NCBI GenBank assembly: GCA_902702965.1
Contig: CACRXP010000034.1
Location: forward strand, 2,071,756 to 2,135,755
Direction of reading: 5' to 3'
DNA length: 64,000 bases
Origin: Spirometra erinaceieuropaei
Taxonomy: Eukaryota; Platyhelminthes; Cestoda; Diphyllobothriidea; Diphyllobothriidae
Positions within the stretch are counted from its first letter, which is position 1, and every line of letters begins with the position of its first letter. The notes below the pieces were generated by a model, which was not told the origin of the DNA, did not search any database, and was given only the letters and a program-made list of their open reading frames with translations. Positions 23,332 through 34,545 of this stretch are shown here, one piece after another. A program made the translations under genes and the position numbers.

Positions 23332-25190
23332 CGAATAGTAGGTGTGATAACTCAAGAAATGTTGACGGTAATTCTGAAATGCGTTTTCGTCTCGAAACTA
23401 CTAATTAAATTGGGTTGTTAAACCAACCATCATGCATCAGAATTCTCAATTTCGCCTAACGCATGATGCAGGCTTTCGCATGAATATAATTTGGCTGTAT
23501 GCAAAAGTCATACGCTGAAAAAATTGATACTCAATTATCCTGCATTTCTCTTATTTATCTACGGTGTTCTTAAAAATCCAATTGCAAAAGTATATAAAAT
23601 TGTTCATTCTTTTGATTGTTTGATTGTAAAAATGGGGTTTTAAAAGTCTGTAATTTTGCGATTTCTAATACCCTGAAATTGTCGTTCATAAAACGCCATA
23701 CCTATGCAACGAAACTTGTGACAGTACAGGGCTCGGTCAGTTGATGAAGGCAATGCGTTGCATGTAGTCTATATCGAATTTAAAAAGACATTTGATAGTG
23801 TCCCACATCAGCGATTTCTGCACGAAGTGAGCATAACAGGCGTTAGAGGTATAGTCTTAAAATGGATCTAAAGCTTCATAGTTGACCGTCCTCAAACTGT
23901 CCATGTTGGTGGCCAGCAATCGATGAAATTAGCCGTTGAAGGCGGTGTTTCCCAAGGCTCAGTTTTTGGTCCCACTCTGTTCATTATTTACGTCAACGAT
24001 TGTGTTAGTGAACTGGATTGTGGTGTCGCCATGTATGCGGACGATATTAGGGTCTGGAGCGTCATTCGAACTGCAGATGCTGAAGACCATTTGCAGGTAA
24101 ACCGAAACCGAGTCCAACAGTGGTCAAAACACTGGCTTCTGCCGTTCAATGAGAAAAACTGCAGTATTATACGAGTCTGCAGAGCCCACTCTCCGAACCA
24201 AATGTCCACTTCCTAAATGGTATACCACTGCAAGAAGCGGATTCGCAGAAGGAGTTGGAAGTTTGAATTCTGACCTCGCGCAAACTCTCGCTGCACTGCA
24301 CGAAGGTAGCCAAGTCTGTAATGCCAGTTTTCAACCTTTTCAAGCTGGCTTTCTCTGCCAATGATAAGGACTGCTTCGCTAAAGTCTTTCGAACGTTTGT
24401 GTGGCCGCAACTGGAATGTGCTATCCAAGCTTGGAGACCCTGGACCGCAAAGGACCTCAGCATCTTCGAAAGTGTTCAAAGGCGTGCAACGAAATTCGTC
24501 ACAGGACAGAGGTCACAAACAGATGCAACGCGGTAAGCTCACCTCGATATCTTTCAGGCGGTTACGGGGTGACCTGATACACACCTTCCGTATCATACGT
24601 GGTCAGGACTGTAGTCTCGTACCGGGGGAATTTTCAAATTAGAGACCACCACAAACCTTGGAGGTCATTCATTTGAACTACGTGTTACCGGTGCCAGGCT
24701 GGACACACACAAGTTCTTTTTCTCTAACACAGTGCTTGAAGCTTGGAACATCCTGATTCTGGATGTCGTTATGTCTGATTTCGTCGAGACAGACTAGCCA
24801 GAGACACAGATCATGGGCGGTGGTTGTTTCAGTGGATCAAGTAAGATCCCATTTCTGTTAAAATATTCGCCCATTGCAGACAACAATTTATTTTTCTGTG
24901 GTCACAGAAAAATACGCAACTGACTTTTTCGCGCCATCGAACATCAATGCAACAAATGCATGCTCATTCAGTAGTTATTTTAAACAGAGTACAGTTTTTT
25001 GCATGCAGTCGGAAAGACATTCGTTTGAAAGCCGACATCTTGGAGCAGCTGAACTAATGTAGCATCAATGTACATGATGATTAGGTTTAGAACCGTACGT
25101 AATTGATATTTTTGAAACGAAAACCCCTTTCGAAATTTCAGTTGACATTTGATGGGTTAGCGCACCTTCCGTAGTTCTATTAGAAATTGA
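23332..25190. mobile_element. Foldback element copy C, split by a LINE insertion
   Basis: The left arm (23,332-23,560, with 'tgcgttttcgtctcgaaac') and right arm (24,950-25,160, with 'tttgaaacgaaaacccc' and 'tttgcatgcagtcgg') match the inverted ends of copies A and B. The middle, about 23,715-24,850, is a LINE fragment. The nesting gives a relative age: the foldback element was here before the LINE. Its left end abuts the Gypsy relic. Confidence 0.6.
23715..24850 (+). pseudogene. APE-type LINE, reverse transcriptase and C-terminus, decayed
   Basis: A plus-strand fragment nested in the foldback element. The reverse transcriptase starts near 23,760 (IEFKKTFDSVPHQRFLHE). SQGSVFGPTLFIIYVNDC is near 23,950 and the intact catalytic box MYADDIRVW near 24,030. 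The thumb follows (RTFVWPQLECAIQAWRPW, FESVQRRATKFVTGQ near 24,380-24,500), then FRRLRGDLIHTFRIIRG near 24,555. The C-terminal tail appears near 24,720. Frameshifts at about 24,215 and 24,330 and a stop near 24,640 inactivate it. It belongs to the same group as the copies at 8955-11,830 and 12,841-13,890. The endonuclease is missing, consistent with 5' truncation. Confidence 0.8.
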
Positions 25191-25469
25191 CGCTTTTTAA
25201 AGGGTAAGATGTGGTTTAAATGCATCTGCCCGTAATAACTGCAAAGCATAGGTTCGATTTTGCTGTTTTGTCTTATGGCACGCTCTTTAGTATTTGAGCA
25301 TGTATCCCTTTGAGAAGTCATCATAACCATTAAAAACGCCTATAAAGAAATCACTATGTACAAGGCTTTGAATGCACTGTAAAGGAGTATACATCCCATC
25401 TTATAGAACGCTCTGTAACAAATGTTTATTTGGCTAATTTCCAAAAGGTGTAAACCTATGCTTAAGCTC

Positions 25470-26170
25470 ATTGAATAGCAACGTTTTGTGTTTTTTAAAG
25501 TCACCTTCCTCGGGCATGCATTTGACCAGCAAATCACACATGATCACCAGAGAAAGAAGACACTGTCAAATCATTGCCCACGCCAAAACACTCACGGAAG
25601 TCATAGTCTTCCTCAACCGGCCTCATTCTACCACCGTTTCATCATCCATCTCACGGAGGTAGCAAGACCTTCTACACCGGCCGTCAGAGAAAGAAGGCCC
25701 ATCCACCTTCTTTATCGATTACTAGTTTACCTTGTACGAGTTAAAGTCCAGAATTATCGTGGTAACCATATTGATGCTGCCGACCAGAAGAGCTGGCATT
25801 CCGTCCTTTCTTCTATATGGTGACCCTAGTGGGTTTGCAACTGAGGACTAACTTTCACAAGCCGAAGAAACAGGCGTTGAGCGCCTAATTTACTTTGTAG
25901 CCAAATCACTACCAAAAACTGATCGTAATTATTATACTTACCATCGCGAACTGCCAGCCAATACTGCTCCTCTTTGGCAATCACCTCATTGCTCTCAACG
26001 AGATGCAGTGGATACAGATTATGATGGGAGCTGAAGGCTAACTGGCAGGATGGCAGGAGGTGCTACAAGAATTAATTTCACCCAGCAGTACAGATTCGCC
26101 CACATTGACGCGTTTTGCCGCCGACCACCTAACTCACCTACAATTAACACTGACTTGGCGGCTAATCATA
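25470..26170 (+). pseudogene. Gypsy-type LTR retrotransposon pol fragment (RT connection and RNase H)
   Basis: On the plus strand, VTFLGHAFDQQITHD near 25,500 corresponds to the end of a Gypsy reverse transcriptase. In shifted frames follow RPHSTTVSS/ASFYHRFIIHLTEVARPS near 25,620 and ALRARAA-type connection sequence. RNase H sequence follows with LSQAEETGVERLIYFVAKSL near 25,850-25,915. Its far end, near 26,090, reads RFAHIDAFCRRPPN, matching the usual 'NADALSRRP' that closes Gypsy RNase H. It is multiply frameshifted and dead. Same subfamily as 22,880-23,331. No LTR or integrase recognised. Confidence 0.75.
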
Positions 26171-27639
26171 TAGCCGCTATCACGACCAGCGATGTCCACC
26201 ATGTGCTCCACAAACAGAGTGGGAGTAGAGACCGTCACTTTCGCGTGAACTCCTCTATGGTGTTACCTGACGTTTGCTGGCTCTTCAACTACTTCGACCG
26301 AGGTCGGTCTCACAAAAGATTAAAGATGACCACAAACGAGAGAGGGGTTAGGTATTTTGTAAGACAAAAAAACCGCGTTTAGGCATACTAACGCACCCAT
26401 AGGTTCATGAAAGATCCTCATTCGACCAACATGAAGGTAAGTGGACGGAAAACCCCAAAAGTCTTCCAAAGAAATGACGACATGCCAAGTGCTGTAGCGC
26501 CTTTGTGTAGATTTCAGCCATGGAAATGGTCAAGAGAGTTTTACCTGAGGTTTCGCCTGATTAATGTTAGATACTGAGGGCATACATCCTCAGCAGAATT
26601 AGCAATGAATACGTTTGGTTGCACAGCGGTGTATGCTACCAGATGACCCCAACTTACTGAACTCAGTGTCTGAAACCTGCGATAAGAGTAAACACACGGT
26701 CTAGTCTGCAGAGTCCAGCAGCCAGGGCAACACTTTAGCCGCATAGGTCATTCCCTGTACATCGACTGTCTGAGCGACAGGGCCAGCCCACTCCATAGGT
26801 CACAACATTGGGCTGGGTCGCCTAACAGCCTGTCTGACTGACTGGCAGGCCTGACCCATCACACACTTAGTCTAACAGTTTTCCCCAATTTCAACTAGGT
26901 GGTTAGCAGTTCAGTTGAAGAGACGACTAGAAATTTATTTAACACTAAATGTTTGGTTGAACGGTCTAATGAGCCACTGTCCAATGTTGAGAATATGGCT
27001 TCTCGAATTAAGAAGAAATTTTCTGTCATGTGGTCATGGTAGGTTACTTGACGCAAGTCAGTTTGTTTTGCTTTCCTATGGTCCGCTAATACGTAGCTTA
27101 TCACATTAACACCCGCGAAAGCAAAGGGTACCTGATCTTTCGGAAGTCTTAACTGTTGCGCATTTTATTGGCTAGTCAAGTCATTTCTAGAAATGTCTAA
27201 TTGTGCAGAACATGTGTTCGTATAATTTTATCAAGCAAATGTTCCTGAATTAGGGCCACAATGGACTTTGCGATGCAAATAGGAATGTTTTAAATAGGAA
27301 GGAACAGCAAGAAACGGAATGCTAGTGCAACAGTTGCTAGACTCGTCTTGGGAACATCGTACATGGCACACAGATAGATGTGCTGATTGTTCCCCGACTC
27401 ATCAAAGTGCGTTGCTTCCATGGATTCACAACCTTTTCTTATTAGATAGAGACGAAAAATTTGAGTAATGATCCACAAAAATGTTTGCGCAGTATCCACT
27501 GTATGCACCGCCAACTTATGTTTCTGTATACCGATTGACAAGGATATCCCACCTTGGCTAACATGGATGCCATCAGAAATGACACTTTGGACTTTGTTCA
27601 TAAACCCAAAAGGAAGCCTTGAGCCAACCCGCCAAACCA
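26171..27639. other. Unassigned stretch between Gypsy and Penelope relics
   Basis: Some of this may be eroded Gypsy integrase (after 26,170) or the N-terminal part of the Penelope ORF (before 27,640), but no motif can be defended. The open frame at 27,290-27,685 on the minus strand lies antisense to the presumed Penelope start. Confidence 0.35.
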
Positions 27640-28615
27640 CGGTCCTATAAACTCTGTCTAGCCAATGACATAACAAATCTGACAAAACTCAGAGGAAATG
27701 GGGCAATCATAGTCAAAGATTGGATTCTTATAAAACCACTCGACTCCGTCACGGCCCTTTTTTACTGTTTGCCGAAGTTAGACAAATCAAACATATCGTT
27801 TCGACTCATCGCCTCCCTATGAGGCACGCCAACATATGGTTTGGCAAAATGGAAATGTGCTCTTTTTAAGTTCCCGGCAGGTTCGCCAACAACAGTGGTT
27901 TTGTTAATCAGTTTCTGGAACGATTAAAACATCTGGAATTAGATCTAATGAATCCTTGGTTTTTTTGATTTTATTTCACTTTTCAACCCCATCCCGCAAC
28001 AACTAGCGATACACGTTGAAAGGCAACCCCTGGCTGACCGCTACGACAAGAAAGTCAAACCCCTGAAGATCGAACCTCTTATTGAGCTCTAGTGTTATTG
28101 CCTAAAGACATATTTCACCTTTGGTTGACAAATATATGAACAAATCAAAGGCACTCCTATGGCTCCACCATATCAGAGCTGATTGCTGACGTGGTACTTC
28201 AACGGATAGAACACTTGGTGTTCGACGAATATCAGCCTCAGTTGTGATCTCGTTTTGAATATGGCACTTTCGTTTTTATCAAATCACTTGACGTGGGGCA
28301 TTTTAAATAATTACTGAACTTGGTTGGCCCCAATATCCAAGTCACGATGAAAACTGAAACAAACAACCAACTTCCTTCCTTGGTGTGTGTTGGTGTGCAA
28401 GTGGACTATTGTAAATCACCGGACGAATACTACACTTCAACAGTAATCACCCCCTTTCTCATAAACGCAGCTGCGTGCGCGCTCAATTCCAAAAAGTTGA
28501 AACAGACTGTAGCTCACCGGGAGACAAACATTTGAACTAAAATAATTTTATGATCTCATTCGTGACAATGGATATTCAAGTTACTTTATCACGCAAAGCA
28601 AGCGCGGAGTAAACA
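27640..28615 (+). pseudogene. Penelope-like reverse transcriptase, heavily decayed
   Basis: Blocks in order on the plus strand: LTKLRGNGAIIVKDWILI near 27,680, then LFYCLPKLDKSNISFRLI near 27,755 (usual 'LYGLPKIHK...LRPI'). KGTPMAPPYQS near 28,145 corresponds to 'GSPLSP'. LVFDEYQPQL follows, and near 28,250 RFEYGTFVFIKS stands where the catalytic 'YVDD-FVFIK' should be, so the active site is lost. TETNNQLPSLVCVGVQVD and LIRDNGYSSYFITRK near 28,555 close the reverse transcriptase. No GIY-YIG domain was recognised downstream. Stops and frameshifts are frequent. Confidence 0.75.
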
Positions 28616-29283
28616 GACGACGGTCACAGGGAGTAGGAATGGAAGTTTGGATGTCTAGTCCTTACAATAAACCAGACAAGAACAGAACGTCTGGCACTTG
28701 AGATGCCAACTCCATCAACGCGCATCAAGACCTTCATGAGGCAATAAAGTCCTACGTCATTGCATACGCCATGGCCAGGACACGATAGCCACACTAGCAT
28801 ACTCATTATGTAGACTAATTCACCCAAAATGGAGTGAAAGCACGTCCGACCCCAACTGAGGTCACGACACACAACACAGGAGGCCACCAGACAGCCATAA
28901 GATCAAAGCAGTGGACAATTTACTTTTTTAAAATCAGCTAATTCGGCCGTCTATTCACTAAGCACTACGGTAATGGAGAGCCCATCAAGATCATCGAAAC
29001 ATCAACAATTTGATCCCCTTGATCCGGTGAGCATTCCATATATCTGAGATTATCCGCCCTGATCTCTAAATAGCGTTATCCCGACAAGCATAGGTTTTAA
29101 CTTTTTAGTGTTCATTTGTTATTAAATAGCATCTCCTACAAGTATTTCGTTCTGTTTCAAACAAGGCTTGCAATTTCCAAGCACGCTTGACCGTAGCCTG
29201 CCGTAAGGTTTCCAAGCTACATGTTCTGAATATTTTGACAGAAGGCGACTTGCATGATAAGCATCTTGGTGTAGGTCAAATAA
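28616..29283. other. No gene recognised
   Basis: Could hold the eroded endonuclease half of the preceding Penelope relic, but no GIY-YIG motif is visible in any frame. Confidence 0.4.
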
Positions 29284-29506
29284 CTTAGATATCACCTCAA
29301 TAGTAGTGAAAATCCGATTCTCAGGTGGCATAGCAAAAGAAGAGTGGGCGTTCACCGCGAGGGGTTTATTTGAGATCCGACATAATAAGGAGTGCTGTGC
29401 ACAGGACCTCCCAGTCCCTGAAGATGGGTAGACGAGTAAGCTACCCGAAACGTCGGATCTCAAATAAACCCTCCCGGTGAACGCCCACTCTTCTTTAGAT
29501 ATCACC
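29284..29506 (+). mobile_element. 199-bp hairpin insertion with 12-bp target duplication
   Basis: The 12 bases 'ttagatatcacc' occur at 29,284-29,295 and again at 29,495-29,506. Between them lie 199 bases with inverted arms at 29,336-29,381 and 29,452-29,495 ('agagtgggcgttcaccg' against 'cggtgaacgcccactct'). The spacer carries a hammerhead-like motif, and the right arm contains AAATAAA as in the Penelope end at 21.28 kb. I read it as a very short Penelope-type or retrozyme-like insertion, with an inverted copy of its 3' end at the 5' side. It encodes no protein. Confidence 0.65.
29418..29454 (+). ncRNA. Hammerhead-like ribozyme motif
   Basis: Core box CUGAAGA (29,418-29,424), one extra U, stem II GGGUAG/CUACCC (29,426-29,431 with 29,441-29,446, six perfect pairs), GAAA (29,447-29,450), then CGUC, which gives the two-pair stem III typical of retroelement hammerheads, with C at 29,454 at the cleavage position. 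Stem I forms from GUCC upstream and GGAU downstream. The extra U between box and stem II is non-canonical. The long arms can pair over the same bases, so two folds compete. Confidence 0.5.
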
Positions 29507-29509
29507 GTT

Positions 29510-30584
29510 TGACAATACAATTTCACACATTTTAAATTAAATCTCATTTATCGTGCCTTCAGCGGCTAATATGTCCCTAAGACCAAACACCCGTGACGTG
29601 CATCACGCCTGCCAGCGGCTATTTGTCTCGAAGACTAAACGACTATTGCAGACACTCATGTGTTGACACTTCAAATGCAAGCTGTTTTACTGAATGCGAG
29701 GGCAGCTTGGAACCTATGCTTGCAATAAGTCACCTCCGTTTTGCACGCACTTGAGGTACTTACCGATGCCTTGCGACGGTCGACCTAAAATGGCAAACTG
29801 ATGCTTTCCCCAAAAGCAGTAGAATAAGTGACTCATATCATGAATTGTTCGTCAAAATACAATTAATGTGATCATGAAGAAGCATGACTACAAGGTTTTT
29901 TAGTCACGATGGGCGGCCACCCTTTTAATAAACTTGTTTTCCGCCGGATGTAGAAACTGCATTCGGTATAATGTAGTTACTTAATCTGTATGCATTTGTT
30001 CCTTCTATTTCCAATATAATGGAGGCTTCTTGTGCCCATTGTGCAGCGTCTCAGGAGATAGGGTCTTCACCTGTTTATTGCCGCAAATAATCAAGTAGGG
30101 CTAGTGTAAGGTGTCGGTTAACCCATAATCATGATGAATCCAAACTCCAATTTTATTTTATACCAACGTGCCCACGCTATCGGCAAACATTCTGAGCATG
30201 AATTGTCGTTTTCGGGCATCTCTGGAGTGCACGCAATAACTCAAAAAGGTAACCATTCAACGCATGCAGTAAGCATAAGCACCTTCAACAGCATATGAAG
30301 TCCATCGCACTTAGCTGAGAAGTGCGTTCTTTAGCTGTTTCCTCATTTGGCGCTGATGATACTCAAACACGACTGTGCACAACACTGAACTGGGTCGGTG
30401 GTGAGCCCATGGAGTGAAAAGCGTGATGTAAACAAACATAGAGAGAGAGAGGACTGCTTTATTTTGAAAATAACTTTCAAAACTTTCAGCAAAAACGGTT
30501 CTCCAGTACACAGTGATTACCATAGAGATTAACAGGTTTTTGGACAGACAGGTGGACATGATTGTATATGAAGAAAAAAGGACT
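29510..30584. other. No gene seen
   Basis: No recognisable domain. The minus-strand open frame at 30,311-30,595 includes a GA-repeat-encoded stretch and is probably chance. Confidence 0.45.
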
Positions 30585-31420
30585 TTAAGGTGCAAGGTCG
30601 AGTTTTAGTTTTTGTTTTTCAACATCTTTGCAGGTGAGATACCGGGCTAGAAATGGCAGTATGGAATTCCGATAGGCCGAAGTGCGGCAAGGGATGTGGC
30701 GGAAGCATCGACGCGTGGGGCGTAAGGATTTCGCAGCCATTAACTCATTATGAAGGGGATGGACGGTGTCATTCAGAATTCGGTCAGCGAATTGCTCCAC
30801 CGAGTTAAAATGTCGCTGCAGGATGATATCAAAATTTATACACCAGTCTTGTTTGACAAAAATGGCCACTCCTCCACCTCTACTGCCTGTTGGAGATGCT
30901 CTATCATTTCGAAAACAGCAAAATGTCGAAGGAGTGATTAATTCCGAGTCAATATGGCTATTCAACCACGTCTCCTGAAGGCAAATGACTCCTGTCTTGC
31001 CATGTTCTTTGGTTGACAGAAGTAATTCCAAATCATGGCTTTGTTAAATATCGATCGACAGTTAGTCGAAAGAAAACCCGGGATTGACAAATTGTTTTTA
31101 GGCTGGCGTTTAAGCGCAACTTGCCATCCACAGCGATGTTGCTTTCGAAAAATTGGCCTTTGCTGATACGAGCGTGGGAAGGCCAGCGAGGAAGGACGAG
31201 AAACAGGACAAGTTGTCAGAGTGTAACTGCTGCTGGCACGGTGAGTTCGTTGCGTTTGGGAGCGTGAGAACGCCAACGCAAGACAATCGCAGAAACGACA
31301 AATTGGCCGCAAAGTGCAACCACTGGAGTCATGATCAGGAGGCGGAAAAATCGATGCAGAAATTTCGCAGGGTTTAAGCTCCTTTAAAAAGGAGCTAGCG
31401 TACTGTAAAGACAACCTCAT
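30585..31420 (-). pseudogene. Internally deleted APE-type LINE
   Basis: On the minus strand an upstream frame (31,420-31,090) leads into the start of an APE endonuclease domain: STNCRSIFNKA near 31,060, then after a frame change VICLQETWLNSHIDSEL near 30,980 and GSRGGGVAIFVKQDW near 30,870. The frame at 31,031-30,585 then passes without a stop straight into what looks like the polyprotein's C-terminal end (FNSVEQFADRILND, CRTSAYRNSILPFLARYL, then a stop). The catalytic part of the endonuclease and the whole reverse transcriptase are missing, so an internal deletion joined the two ends in frame. The element cannot be autonomous. Assignment of the C-terminal block is less certain than that of the endonuclease block. 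Confidence 0.6.
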
Positions 31421-31782
31421 AGGAATAGATAAATTAAAACAAAGGAAGTAAGACTGGGGTATGCAATTAATAAATATTCATGTGACTGTAGGGAAACAAC
31501 GAAACATGGCGGCTCAATTTCAAAAGCCCGCCTCAGACATATGATGGCCCACATTTTTGCAAATTTTACAAGCTCTGAATTATCTTATATGTAACACTTT
31601 GAAGCTACGGGAAGCTGGTTCAAAACTGGCGTGCATGCTAGAATTCCTGTAAATTTAGCCGAAGTCCACAGTGAGGTGGTAAGCAGAAAATCGCTGGTTA
31701 TGTATCATATTTTAGCTGACCTGCCAATTTCTGCCACAAAATCCACATATGATTTTTGTAATAATTGATTTTAATTTAGAGT
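31421..31782. other. No gene seen
   Basis: AT-rich spacer without recognisable features. Confidence 0.5.
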
Positions 31783-31955
31783 CCACAGGTAAATATCAAA
31801 GTGAGGCATCAATTTAAACATAAATATTTCGGTAAATTTTGGAAGTTGTGACTCTTGTGTTACTCAGATATCATGATAAATGACAAAAGCCACTCCGGCA
31901 TAACCCGTATTTTCTTGCAGCACACCGCTCTCGGTTGAGTTGTGGGTGTGACTAT
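31783..31955 (+). repeat. Dispersed repeat, copy 1
   Basis: Matches the reverse complement of 46,020-46,200. For example 'gataaatgacaaaagccact' near 31,873, and 'gttgtgactcttgt' near 31,846. Non-coding. The family is unknown to me. Confidence 0.7.
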
Positions 31956-33006
31956 AATCGTTTGGCGTTACCTAACATGTCGCCGCAATATGGTGTTGAG
32001 AAAAAGGAAAGAGGGGTCTGTAGAAACACAGAATGATCGGAATGTTCCGTCAAATATCGGCAGCGAGCTGTGTAGCGTTTGCTTCCTCCATCACAGGACA
32101 CCTAATAACTGGCGATTGCGGCGGCTGTTGACCAAGATATGATTACGAAAGCCGTTGACTGTAATTTTAATGTTACCGTTTTTTTGCTTTCATTAAATGC
32201 TAAATAGAAACCAGTATGCAATTGTGCCTACGACTGTTATATTAAATTTCATGTTAAATGTAGGTACAATGTAAAATAGATTAATTTAAAAAGTGTCATT
32301 CGTCTTAGTAAAACGACAACTTCCTTAATAAAATAACGTTTTTAACTGCTCAACAATGTGTGGTTCGCGGGGATATGTGGGACAGAAAATTTGAATTTGC
32401 AATTGCACCAGTCCAGATCACTTGCCCGTTTGTCCTCATTATAAACGATTAACTTGGACGCAGACCGCAGATAGACCGAAACTCGCAAAAACAATTTGGA
32501 CAAGCACAGACATAAAACGCAGTGAACAGAAAGCTATATATGCTCAAGTGCATAATGTGTTCAGTCGAAAATCAGTCTCGCGACCAAACATTCGATTTAT
32601 ATCATCCATTAGCAAGCCAATGGTGATTGGCAATCCTGTCCTATTACAAAAGAGCAAAAGCGTTGTTACGTGCGTATCAAATTGCATGCACCTACTGACT
32701 GCATTATTTCAACCAAGACTAATTTCTGGGTATTTGTTCAGCATGGTTTTTTGAATCTTACTTAAAATTAATGGCTTTTATGTCATTTGCCTTGTCAATA
32801 ATTACCAAAATCGTTAGATAATAAGTCTTTTGTAGGTGGATAATGAAAGTTTGCAGGCAACGTCATTGATATTTCCCAAAATTTTGCGACATATTAATGT
32901 CCAACGCAGGGCTGACTGCCTACCGATGAATAACATCGACTTTTAGACATGTATCGAGCAGAGAGAAATTAATACCTTACAGTAAGGCGACAATAGATAA
33001 GTCAGG
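31956..33006. other. No gene seen
   Basis: AT-rich. A 110-codon frame at 32,422-32,754 has no recognisable domain and no trusted splice sites. Confidence 0.45.
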
Positions 33007-34545
33007 ATGCGTCATTTCAGCCTGCTATCCTATCTTGTTAAGATGCCTCATTTGAGCCATTTCCATTTTTTTCTTACTCTTCCAGGTAAACGTTTATGTC
33101 CAAAAACCGGCAAGTCAATACACGTCCTTTCGTTTGTGGAAACAAGCGTGTTAGGTTTGTTTCCGCTGTCTTTTGAAAGAAGGCTTAACTGAAATCGATC
33201 CTTCGAATATCAGATGGAGAGTCTGGGAGCAATCGAAAATGAAGATTGTGATATATCACACATGAGGCCCACCTGATGCAATATCAGTGTTCTTTTCAGT
33301 TGTCTCGAGCAACAATTCGTTTAATTGACATGGTCAGCACGTTTCTTTAAATAAACACGAAACCAGTTCAATCGCACAGCATTTCTAGATAAATGTTCGC
33401 GTTTGATATTAAAAAAATGACCTCAGTCTGTAAAAGTACTGCCTTTTATCCATGCGCATTCATTATTCCTCTAAATTGCCGCATCCTATTCTGAATGTTT
33501 TTTTATATTTCAGAAGTGGGGACTGATTATCTCTGCATGCACTCTTAAACAAACAATCATGCTTCTACCTTTAGTGCTGAAACGCATACCTGCACAGGCA
33601 ACACTCCGCCATATATATTACGGTTCTCAGCCGCATATACTTCGTCTGACGGATCTTTGATTTCCAACTCTGTCGCAGACTGTTCATTATGACCCCAATA
33701 GAAGATACAATTCCAATGCAGCATTTTGCGGTGTAAGAGTTATATTCAATTTCGAGCTATTTGCTAACGCAGCATTCTACAGAGAACCAACGCTATCCTG
33801 CCTATTTGACTAAACCCAAACATGATTATATGCAAAAGATCGATGGTATTCAATCAAATGCAACCTCCTCCGCAATAAAACCAACCTTGTAGCCAGCGTA
33901 CCACATCTGCACAGAAAATGTCATCTTTAAATATGTGTTTGCGCTGGCCGCCACAGTTGATTTCACCCCATAGATGCAAGTATGTCATTTCAACAATCTG
34001 ATCATAAACAATTTGCCACAAACCTAGTTTTAGAATGCGAGGTATGTAAGATAATTTAGATGGGTCCACTTGTTTCCTCAGGTGTCAAAATAAAGTCAAA
34101 ATGTTATTGTCACAAGTTGAGGTGTAGAATGAATTACGTTTTTAAGACAGATTTAGTTGGTTTAAAATTCAAGCATGAGAGTAAATCGAGACTAGAATGT
34201 GGCTATTATTACAATGAAGTACCCATGAATTACATAAATAACTGTATTCAGAGAAGTGGCTCTGCGCTCAAAAGTGTCCCTTTTATGAGTCTAGATGACT
34301 TGTCCATTGCACGCAACGATTCCCTTCTCCTCCAAGCAACAAACGGTAGTTGCCTGATTTCGGAACTTCAGATGTCCAAGTGCATGACGGCATTGCTAGG
34401 TTCTATAGGTAAACTTTGCGTCTCTCAAACAAACTGCCGCCACATTGACTTGTGCATGCTTAATTTTACACTTGGGGGCATTTGCGTGAAGACCATACCT
34501 TGGGGGTTAACCCAGAAGATTGTAATGCAGTGCGGATGTAGATGA
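33007..34545 (+). CDS. Candidate two-exon Cys-rich gene, unrecognised
   Basis: Candidate exon 1 is 33,007-33,085. It starts with ATG, is rich in Phe, Leu and His (ending HFHFFLTLP), and ends at CAG/GTAAAC in phase 1. A strong acceptor (cttgtttcctcag) at 34,081 opens a frame in the matching phase, running to a stop at 34,543-34,545, with another donor-like site at 34,409 (ATAG/GTAAAC). The exon encodes a Cys-rich product with CYCHKLRC near its start, later ECGYYY and NNC, and a C-terminal part with NGSC, SKC, QTNC, DLC and CGC. I recognise no domain. The phase-1 first intron and leader-like exon 1 parallel the secreted family at 61.5 kb, but sequence similarity is not convincing. Chance open frames of this size are possible here. 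Confidence 0.3.

Noticed and set aside
30311..30595. Minus-strand frame with VLCTVVFEY resembling the secreted family's CTVTFPQI block
   Set aside because: Part of the frame is encoded by a GA simple repeat and the rest does not align; probably coincidence.
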